Positions 55,885 to 64,000 of a stretch of 64,000 nt of DNA are shown piece by piece. Position 1 is the stretch's first letter, and the number at the start of each line of letters is the position of its first letter. The stretch comes from Trebouxia sp. TZW2008. Lineage: Eukaryota; Chlorophyta; Trebouxiophyceae; Trebouxiales; Trebouxiaceae. The position numbers and the translations under genes were made by a program. The stretch is taken from NCBI GenBank assembly GCA_002118135.1, contig BDIU01000135.1, positions 186,001 through 250,000 of the forward strand, given 5' to 3'. A model generated the notes under the pieces. It was given only the letters and a program-made list of their open reading frames with translations, made no database searches and was not told the DNA's origin.

Positions 55885-57135
55885 ATGGCCAAGGGCATCA
55901 TAACATGGGTGGAGGGGCTCAAAGGCCTGTCGGGTATTGTCATCGTGTTCAACCATCTGCGGATGTGCTTTTGGCCTGAAAGTCACGACGCTGTCTCCGA
56001 AGACGGACACTTCTACTGGGTTTCACTGCCGTTCGTCGGCTTGATCTGCGCCGGCAACCTCGCTGTCAGACTCTACTTCGTCCTTTCTGGGTTCTCGCTA
56101 TGCTATCGGCCTCTGCAACTACTGGAGGAAGAACGCAACACCGTCGTTTACCAGCGCACTTCCAGATCCCTGCAGTCCAGATTTTGGCGGTTGTTGGTCC
56201 CTTCAGCCTTCGCATCCCTATTATCTCTGATCATGGCACAGCTTGGGGCTTTTACACACAGCAAAACAGTATGCAGAGCGTTTCTAGATACAACACCAAC
56301 TGCCACAGGCCTTGCAGCTGACATATGGCTTTGGACAAAGGACACATTCCTGGACATGTGGGTTTTGGGCAAGCACCACTTCCATGACTCACTGTGGTGC
56401 ATGAAGGTGCTTCTGCTGGGCTCATATCTGATGTACTTGTTGGTAGCCCTGCGTGTTGAGGCGCGGCACTCATTTTGGCTATGGGTGGCGATAGGTGCTT
56501 CACTACTGTCTCCAGCTGTTGCCTCTATAGGCGCAACAGACCTGGCAGGATTTGTGTTTGGAGGCATTATAGCCTTTGTGGAAGTCAACCTTGCAGCAAA
56601 AGACCTGTCCAAGTTGTCCTACTTGCAGACTATCACACGCTCTGTGCTTTGGTCTAGTCTCTTTGTGATTTCCCTCTTTCTGGGATCCTACCCTAGCGGT
56701 GATGCAAATGCCCCATGGTGTGAGTGGATGTATCTGCTTGTGAGATATGTTGTAGGCATTGAGAGCTCAAGGCAAGCTATGGTTTGGTGGATGAACATCA
56801 CAGCCTTTATGATTTGTCTGTGCATTAGTCATCTGCCGTATGTCCAGACTGTTCTGAGTTTGCCATTCATCACCTACCTTGGCAAGACATCATTTGCCTT
56901 GTTTCTGCTGCACCCTTTGATCCTGCGGTCATTAGGTGGGCACCTGTTTTCTATTTTCAGCCAATGGAACAGCATTGGCTATGACATAGGAGCACTCATT
57001 ATGGTGGGTGTTGTGTTGGTGCTTTCACTTGTGGCTAGTCACTTCTGGAACATATATGTTGAGGGCAAGGCTCACAAGTTTGTTGAGAAGCATATGATCT
57101 TAGAGGCAGGATCTGGTCCAGGATTGGCCAAATAA
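55885..57135 (+). CDS. Acyltransferase-3 family membrane protein
   Basis: Intronless, 416 residues from ATG at 55885 (an in-frame TTG two codons earlier is not used). It belongs to the acyl_transf_3 family (PF01757). The N-terminal signature is present: LKGLSGIVIVFNHLRMCFWP with the catalytic-type His, then NLAVRLYFVLSGFSLCYRPL and RSLQSRFWRLLVPSAFASLL. About ten membrane helices follow, ending TYLGKTSFALFLLHPLILRS and a final helix MVGVVLVLSLVASHFWNIYV. Such enzymes O-acylate extracellular or luminal sugars; fungal and algal members with this His...LSGF...RRxRL-like order are common. The lack of introns next to intron-rich genes is notable but does not by itself prove transfer. A TGTAA poly(A)-type signal occurs at 57495..57499. 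Confidence 0.88.
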   Translation: MAKGIITWVEGLKGLSGIVIVFNHLRMCFWPESHDAVSEDGHFYWVSLPFVGLICAGNLAVRLYFVLSGFSLCYRPLQLLEEERNTVVYQRTSRSLQSRFWRLLVPSAFASLLSLIMAQLGAFTHSKTVCRAFLDTTPTATGLAADIWLWTKDTFLDMWVLGKHHFHDSLWCMKVLLLGSYLMYLLVALRVEARHSFWLWVAIGASLLSPAVASIGATDLAGFVFGGIIAFVEVNLAAKDLSKLSYLQTITRSVLWSSLFVISLFLGSYPSGDANAPWCEWMYLLVRYVVGIESSRQAMVWWMNITAFMICLCISHLPYVQTVLSLPFITYLGKTSFALFLLHPLILRSLGGHLFSIFSQWNSIGYDIGALIMVGVVLVLSLVASHFWNIYVEGKAHKFVEKHMILEAGSGPGLAK

Positions 57136-58273
57136 CATTGCAATATGTTGTTCAAGTCTTGTAGTAGGTTCAGTTCCCAGTAATAACAGAGCTGACACTG
57201 TGTGTTGATTTTGACTGTGTTCAGTGACCCCTTATGTAGGACAAGCGTGATGCTATGGCTAGTTAGACTTCAAAAATGTCCTGCAAGTTTCCATGTGCCT
57301 GTTTGTTCCGGGCATGCCTCTGTGCTGCTGCAGTTTGTTGGACCATATCAGTACAACCTCAACCACCCAAACCGCTTTCAGAACAACTGTTGCCAGAGTC
57401 ACATTGCCTCTAGTTTCCAAGGCTGACATCAGTCCAATCAGAGGCATTCAAGATTCGTGGCATTTGTGCTCAACATAATGCTACACGCGTCTGGTGTAAC
57501 TATATCACTGCTGCATCTCCAAGAGGCCGCACCATCAGCTGTGTGCAGCTCTTTCAAAATGTTGTGTCCTGCGGTTCCACAAGCATGAGCAACATCATGA
57601 CTCAAACTGCATACCATGCTGTTGTGTTTTGCTCGTGCCCTGCACATAAATGCAGACAGTGCCTTCACGTTGGTGAAGCGCGAACAATGTAAGTTTGACA
57701 CGTACAGCTGGACGTGCAACACACTGCGATGCGCCATGTTTGGTTGAGAAACAAACCTCTCACATCTTGCCTTTGAGGGGTTCATGTCGCCTCGAGGCGC
57801 AGGCAAGTCAGCCGTTACACCTTATGCAGCTTGTATGTGGGTGAAGTTGGCGTTATCAAATGAAACCACGTGCAGATAGCAGCGGTCAGCAGCGCCCACT
57901 GACTGAAGATCTGGATGATCATGAAGGACACATGTGGCTGGAGCAGCTGCTGCATGAGGCCGCTGCCGACGTCACGACCACAGCTACGGCAGCCTGTGTT
58001 TCGGCCAGCTCCTCTTTCACAATGCTGTGATGCTCGTGTGCTGGAACATGCCTTGCTACACTTACACGAATTAGACTATTTGATGTACAGGACGCAAGTC
58101 GGTCACAGGCGCGCAAGGCAAGCCTTGAAACAAATTGTCTGATTCAGATACAAACTAAATCTGAGCTGTCTTGAGCAAAGGAGATGGCCAATGAGCAAGA
58201 TAAGGATTCATTTGAGCAAGGATCAAGTTCCACATGTCACATGATGTAGCAAGCAGGCAGGCTGTTCCCGCTG
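57136..58273. other. Convergent 3' flanks, acyltransferase and TPPP genes
   Basis: No coding exon recognised in 1.1 kb. A minus-strand TGTAA lies at 57815..57819, well beyond the TPPP stop. Confidence 0.5.
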
Positions 58274-61200
58274 TCAGAGCTTCATTTGCTTGTTGTTGCT
58301 CTGTGAGTTGGTGCGGTCTGTGAGGCTTGCCATAGTGATCCTCTTGTCTACCACGCTTGGTCCACCCTGAGAGTAGACACCTGTGGCAGCAACCAAGCAA
58401 GTGGGCTAGGACCTGATGGCCAGCATTTGCTGCGACAGCGCCGCTGCACTGCACGCAGTGATACAGATGTCTCTCAGCTTGTGTGACTGGAAGCTATTTA
58501 GTCAAGGCTCACAGCATGCCAGAGGTGTCAACAAAGCATGAAATATTATGCTTGCTTGCTGTTGCTTCAATAATATGGACCTGCCTCCACCTGTAGAAGC
58601 TCCATTGCAACGCTTGACAGCATAGACATTTTTGTTCTTGCTTTCTTTCTTCCTTAAGCAAATGTGTCATACAAAATGGTCAGCCAAGCATGCCGCAAGG
58701 CTACCTGATTCTCACACGCTCGGTCACCAAAACTTGTCAGCCTGTGCAGCGCAACAGCAGCCAAGAGGTGGAGGGTCACTTGAACAAGTCAGCGCACATG
58801 TTTGCCACCAAACAGACAGCTTTTGCTGTGACCACCACCGAGGCTGACCTGTGTAGGTGGATTTGTCATCATGCAGCCGCACAGCAGATGCCTGGGTGGC
58901 GTTGCACATGGGCCCTGAGGAGTCTGCCACCTTCTGGCGTAAGCTCTCGCCTGGCACACCCTTGTCAGTGGCCAGCAGCTCTAGAGCGTTCTCAAACTCC
59001 TTGAAGCTCATTCTGCGGGCTCCCTGCATTCACAAATGTGCATTTGTGATTGACTGCAGGCAACTGGTGCTCAAGCACTCAGCAAGTAATTTGTAGGCTG
59101 GCAACAATTGCAGACACTTTTGCTGAAAACGCACAATGTTTGGATCACCGAGCAGGGAGCTTTGCACAGATACAGTTTGTTGGCAGCTCTGAGAACAGTA
59201 GGGGCTGCACATAGCACATACCTCCATCTTGGTGCAGAAGTCCTGTGTGCAATCCTCTGTACTGGTGCAAGGGGGCACACAGGACAAAGCTAATGCAACT
59301 GCGCGTGCATTGGTTCATGCCAAGCATGTAACAAGCTGGCAAAGAGCACGACCTTGGCTTTGGCTTTGCTGAAGGCAATGTCCACAGCTGTGGCATTGAG
59401 CTTGCCTCCTAGCAGACCGCTATCCCGGCACAGCTTGGCAAAGCTGGCACCATCCATTCCCATCTGCACTGATGTAAGTTAATACGTCAACGTTTGACCA
59501 CGCATAAAGCCTGCTTTGTTAATGCAAGAACAGGCATCGAGATTGACATATTATTGCACGAGCAGATATTATGTAACACAACTACAGCACACACTATATG
59601 GGGTGGTCATAACTGTGAAGGCAAGCTGCAGAAAATTTTGGCAGCACATCTATCAACTACCTTGACAGTATTTGAACATCATAATTTAGGCTTGATCAGT
59701 TTACAGAATACAGAAATGCAGCAGCATTAAGTGGCTCTTTGAGCATGGCTGCCTCGTGAACATGTCTTGTCTCTTTGTGGACATTTACTTGCCTGCTGTG
59801 CATGTCAGGCATGCAGTCCCCTTGCCAACACACAACTTCACAACCATATGCAGAGCACGCTCAACGGTGTTGACCATGAAGGCACACACAAAGCGGGCTA
59901 CTATGTGCAAAATACACAAAGGTGTTGACAGGAGGCTTACCTTGGATGGTGATGATTGGGCAGCAGAGCCTGTGCCAAAGGCTGCAAAGGCCTTGAATGC
60001 GCTGAGCAAGGGCTTCTCACCAGGCGTGGACAGATTGCTGCTCTCAACTCCAGCCTGTACAGAAGCCGAACAGCTAGTCAGCCACCCTGTGCCCTAGATG
60101 AGTCCCCTCACAAGCCGTTGCAATGACTAGCTGCATGTGATTGTCTCTTTGAGTTGCTGCTAGATGCAAGTTGTATGTAGGCATCTGCTTCAATGACCAC
60201 ATCTTCTGAATCGGTTGTGAATACGAGTATAGTGGCCACTGGGTTTGGGGATTTAGGGTGTTTTTGAGCTTGACATGAGCAGATCAGTACATTTTGAGAT
60301 CCAGTGTGAAGCAATGCAAAGGGAAGTTGACGTTTACACTCACTGAGGAGAGCCTTGTTGGACCAGGGGAAGCTCTAGCTGTGAGGCTGCCAGAGAAGGG
60401 GGAGGCTCTGTGCAGGGTGGGGTGAGCAGGGGAGGCACCCCTTGCTGTTGCACTGCCAGAGGGAGAAGGCCCTGCTCTGCTGCCTGCATTGAGTCTAAAT
60501 GGAGTCAGATGAACATATGATTGACAAAGTTACGGACAAATGTACAGGCACACAAGGCTGTGCTGCCTGTATTGAGGCTGAGTGAGTCCACAATATACGC
60601 GTCATCATCAACCCACAGACAAGAGGATACACCAGACAGACAGACCACATGAACAGACAGGCAGCTGACCAAACAAGTGAAGAAACAATGATCGACTGGC
60701 TGTGGCACTGCCAGTTGGAGACAGCCCTGCCCTGCGGCCTGCATTGAGACGTGGAGAGGAACCGTCACATGAACGCTCAGTGAACAATCAGGCAGTGGAC
60801 CAAACAAGCGAATGATCAACAGCTGACTGGCTGTTGAACTGCACATGGAGAAAGGCATGCTCTGCTGCCGGCTCTGACACTGAGAGAGTCAACATACATG
60901 AATGCTCAATGTACAATCAGGCAGTTGACCAAACAAGCAAATGATCGAGGGCTGACTGGTCGTGGCACTGCCAGATGGAGACAGCCATGCTCTGCTGCCT
61001 GTGCTGAGACTGAGAGAGTCAGCAATGTATAAATGCTCAATGGACAACCAGGCAGTCGAACAAACAAGTGAATGATCAACGGCTGACTGGCTGTTGCACT
61101 GCCACATGGATACAGACCTGCTCTGCTGCCTGCACTGAGACTGATCAAGTGAACAACAGATGGATGATCACTGGCCAGTCATAAGAATCACAAAACCCCT

Positions 61201-64000
61201 TGGCTGTGGCAACCCCAATGCCACATGAAGATGGCCTTGCTCTGCTGCCGACATTGAGACTGAGTGAGTCAACAGTGAATGCACAAGTGACATGCTGGGC
61301 AGTTGTGCTGCTGCTTGGCAACAAGATGCACCTGTTGTACAATGCCGTGCCTACCTCGAGCAGTCATGCTGCCACTAGGGGAAGTGAGGCTGCTCCTGGC
61401 TGTGAGGCTGCCACTGCTGGGCGAGCTGTGGCCATAGCCAAAGGCTGAGGGCTCTGTACGCAGGCCCCTGGGGGTGCCCCTAGCTGTGCTGCTGCCAGAG
61501 GTGGGCCCAGCTCGGGCTGTCATGCTGCCACTGAGAGGCGAACCCACACCTGCACATGTGAACACATATCCTGCAAATGCTTCACAGCTAGGAGGGAATT
61601 CAAGCAGGAAGCAAGGGTAGGGATTGGGCTGTGCTGCTGCCAGAATGGGGCCGGTTTGGGCTGTCCTGCTGCCACTGAGAGAGGAGCCCAAACCTGCACA
61701 TCAGCAGCAGTGTGAACAGCAAAACAGCAGGCTATTTGTAAATACACAACGGGATGAGCCTACTCCTTCCTAAACAGAGTCAGCAACGGTGCAAGCAATG
61801 CGCATGCAGCAGTAGAACACAAGGGTGAAGGAAGGAGAAGGTGTGCAAGAAGAGGAGGGAAAGGGTGGTCATGATGCTAGGGTGGGAACGGCTTGGGCTG
61901 TCATGCTGCAATGGAGAGGTGAACTTGAGACTGCATGTAGGAAGCGATGTTCAAGGGGAAGCCACAGCACAGCATGAGATTTTAATGTGATAAGAGTTGA
62001 AGGTATGAACGCAAAAGGGGGACAGGGGCTGTTGTGCTGCCAGAAACGGGGCCAGGCTGTGATGCTGCCACTGATGGGAGAATCAACACCTGCACATGGT
62101 GAGCAGTGATGGTTGCATGGAGCATTACAGTACTTTCTCTTTGTCACTACTGCCTTGGTGATCAAGAGAATTATTCTTATACCAAGATCGTCCCTGCTCA
62201 AAGATACCAATGCAGTCGGAATGTAGTTCCCAATTGCCCTGTCCTTACATCAGGAATGTCCCTATATCAAGCATCCATATGAGAAGAGTTACTGTTTTGG
62301 GTATGATAGCACGTGACAACAGCGCTGCCACCATGCAAGGCACCGTGTCAATGCTCACGTGTATACAGCTATGCAGAGATACAAGCAATATCTCAAGCTG
62401 CAGCGCTTCAAAGCTTGCGGAAAGGTCTGGCATCATTAGGCACTTTGAAGCTGCTGTGTGTACCAACTGCATCCACCTTGGGTATACAAAGCCAGGAGGT
62501 CTTGTCATGCATGCAAGCATCGGCTGAATCAATCAGCCAGGGTTCTGTCTGCAGTCACTGAGTGGCATGCACCTGTGCAAAAGTTGTCCTGCAAGAGCCT
62601 GAGACACAGCTAACACTCAGAGACTTGTGTTATGACTTGATAACATCAATAGCAATTACACATTCCAGCACATGTGCTAGGTGTGTGTGGCCCAAGTCCT
62701 GTCTGGCCAGGCAGGCTTGTTCTGAGCGTCTTTGTAGGGACGTCTAATAGCCAACGTTTGAAAGTCAGAGAGAACAATGTCATTCCAAATCTTCATTGGT
62801 CGACCTGGAGCGTTGGACTCTTTGACCTGACTAAAGATATGACTTGAGTGACAGGATGCATGCAGGTCACAGTATACCTGGTGATCCATTGAACTTGACA
62901 CCTCTGACGTCGGCTGGAGAGCGATCCAGCAGGGCACTGAGGTCATTGGAGGGCTCAATGTTGGTGGGTCCTCCTCTTGAGTATACACCAGTATACAGGG
63001 ACTGCAGCAACAGCAGACGTTCACAAAGCACTGGTCACAGTCCTGCCACAAGTAAATATTGCTCAATACAGGCTCGTGTCCTGCTGTCACGTCTTGACAC
63101 TAGTTGCTGAATTGAGGGACAGCAGCAGCATTGCATGCGGTATAAAGCATGACAATGCCAATACAGGTGCCTTGTCATCTACAACACAGCTGATGCAACA
63201 TCTAGGGATCAACAGCCAACCTGGAAAAGTCATCTTCACAGAGTGCAAGCAGGCACATGCATGCAGTTTGCATTGGCAGCAAGTCACTGACTGCATGTAG
63301 GACAATCTTCCAGCCTCAGCGGACCCTGCTACATTTGCACTTGGGCTTGCTAATGCAAACCTTGTCGTCATGTAATTTGACATAGCCGGCCTGGGTGCTG
63401 CTGACCGAGGCTTTATACGCTCGCAGACAGAATGCAGTATGAAGTGTCATCATGAAATTTGACACAGCCGGCTTGCGTGTATATGCTCAAAGACAGAGGC
63501 AGAACACCTTGTCATCATGGAACTTGACATAGCCAGCCTTCGTGCCGCTGACTGAGGGACCGCCGGCCTGAAGAATGGGCTGCACCACTTCTCGCAGGGG
63601 CTGCCCCTTCTTCTCAGCAATGATGCCCAGGGCATTCACAAACTGGTCAAAGGTGATCCTGCGCTGACCTTTCACCTGCAAGGGTGAAGATGTCAAAGAT
63701 GCACTTGCCATATGCTGCTCAGCTTTTCCAGTCAGTTCTCGTGCTCACCACGGTTGAGCAAATTGATGGCTCAATTGCAATCTGGACCTTGGGCTTGGTT
63801 TCTTGTTTTGCTGTTGTGACGTTTATACAAGGCAAAGCTGCGGTACACTCTGAGACTTGCTTGGAGCAATTTGCAGTGAACAACATGTGCGCAGCAGCTC
63901 ATATGGATGCCTTTCACGCGCTGAGCAATATCCAGTCAAGAGGGGAGCAGCTGACCTTGACTTTGGCAAAGACAATGTCCACATCAATGGTGCTGAATTG
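58274..64000 (-). CDS. TPPP/p25-alpha protein with two p25-alpha domains, partial
   Basis: Nine exons in the window: 63956..>64000, 63508..63675, 62878..63001, 61355..61549, 60344..60483, 59941..60054, 59353..59463, 58849..59023, 58274..58380; 393 residues visible, all phases consistent. Domain 1 (5' end off the window) has STIDVDIVFAKVK, RRITFDQFVNALGIIAEKKG, KFHDDK|SLYTGVYSRGGPTN and SPADVRGVKFNG. A linker of about 110 residues repeats an SGSxTAR-type motif (SPLSGSMTARAG, SSGSLTARSS, SPSGSATARG). Domain 2 is complete: LLSAFKAFAAFGTG, MDGASFAKLCRDSGLLGGKL, TAVDIAFSKAKAKGARRMSF, RLHDDKSTYTG|VYSQGGPSV. TPPP proteins bundle tubulin and are linked to cilia. Three of the introns contain exon-edge copies. 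Confidence 0.9.
60557..61255 (-). repeat. Array of six copies of the TPPP linker exon start
   Basis: The start of exon 60344..60483 (acceptor then GSRAGPSPSGSATAR) recurs upstream in its intron. The landmark CTCTGCTGCC before GCATTGAGAC or a variant falls near 60571, 60742, 60870, 61000, 61132 and 61250; true 60483. Spacing is mostly 118-132 bp. The copies keep the TGGCACTGCCA segment (SGSAT) and lie with a repeated intron piece containing CAAACAAG and AATGATCAAC. Confidence 0.92.
61690..62095 (-). repeat. Copies of the TPPP exon 61355..61549 start
   Basis: The true exon starts GVGSPLSGSMTARAGP after TGTGCAG. Copies with the same acceptor start near 61692 (GLGSSLSGSRTAQTGP), about 61930 (worn, SPLHCSMTAQA) and 62090 (GVDSPISGSITAW). 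Confidence 0.88.
63360..63480 (-). repeat. Two copies of TPPP exon 63508..63675 donor edge
   Basis: The exon end QAGGPSVSGTKAGYVKFHDDK is echoed at about 63444..63480 and 63360..63410 (SVSSTQAGYVKLHDDK). They lie downstream of the true donor in the intron. Confidence 0.85.

Overview
The window is nuclear DNA from a eukaryote, most likely a green alga of the Trebouxiophyceae type. The genes are interrupted by spliceosomal introns. One gene encodes a plastid-type ribosomal protein L1, another a bacterial/plastid-type ketoacyl-ACP synthase III, and several families are typical of plants and algae (GT47, GT77-like, Asl1-like GH128, root-cap/LEA-like, desiccation-type ferritin-like). The genus cannot be read from the sequence. 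Gene models below were assembled by hand from in-phase splice sites; no transcripts were available.

Layout. 0-1.3 kb: exostosin-like GT47 (minus, runs off the left edge). 3-4 kb: fragment of a non-LTR reverse transcriptase. 5.6-7.3 kb: Asl1-like glycoside hydrolase (plus). 9.6-11.1 kb: root-cap/LEA-like secreted protein (minus). 12.8-18.8 kb: seven-exon SGNH hydrolase with a 19-unit histidine-rich repeat domain (minus). 20.0-20.9 kb: intronless GT77-like glycosyltransferase (minus). 21.6-22.7 kb: unrecognised multi-exon gene (minus). 23.9-27.4 kb: GT2 cellulose-synthase-like membrane glycosyltransferase (minus). 30.7-32.9 kb: ferritin-like desiccation-related secreted protein (minus). 33.4-35.2 kb: TmpA/TmpB-like membrane oxidoreductase (plus). 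36.1-40.3 kb: HGH1-family armadillo protein (minus), head to head with 40.5-42.7 kb plastid ribosomal protein L1 (plus). 43.3-51.0 kb: eight-exon TMEM184/DUF300 membrane protein (minus). 51.9-52.3 kb: small unknown ORF. 54.2-55.3 kb: KASIII (minus), head to head with 55.9-57.1 kb acyltransferase-3 (plus). 58.3-64 kb: TPPP/p25-alpha protein with two domains (minus, runs off the right edge).

Functions. The first 33 kb is rich in secreted or membrane enzymes of polysaccharide metabolism (GT47, GH128, SGNH, GT77-like, GT2) plus two proteins of stress/desiccation families, which suits a walled, possibly subaerial alga. The remainder is housekeeping: plastid translation, fatty-acid initiation, HGH1 chaperone function, and a cytoskeletal/flagellar-type TPPP.

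Main novelty. In at least six unrelated genes, long introns carry tandem arrays of decayed copies of the adjoining exon edge together with its splice site, usually at a 100-160 bp period (exactly 161 bp in the DUF300 gene and 158 bp in the SGNH gene). The functional exon is always the outermost copy; the copies inside carry stops or lost splice sites. The introns therefore look as if they grew by repeated tandem duplication of their own splice junctions. GC-AG introns are also frequent (three clear cases in about 45 introns).
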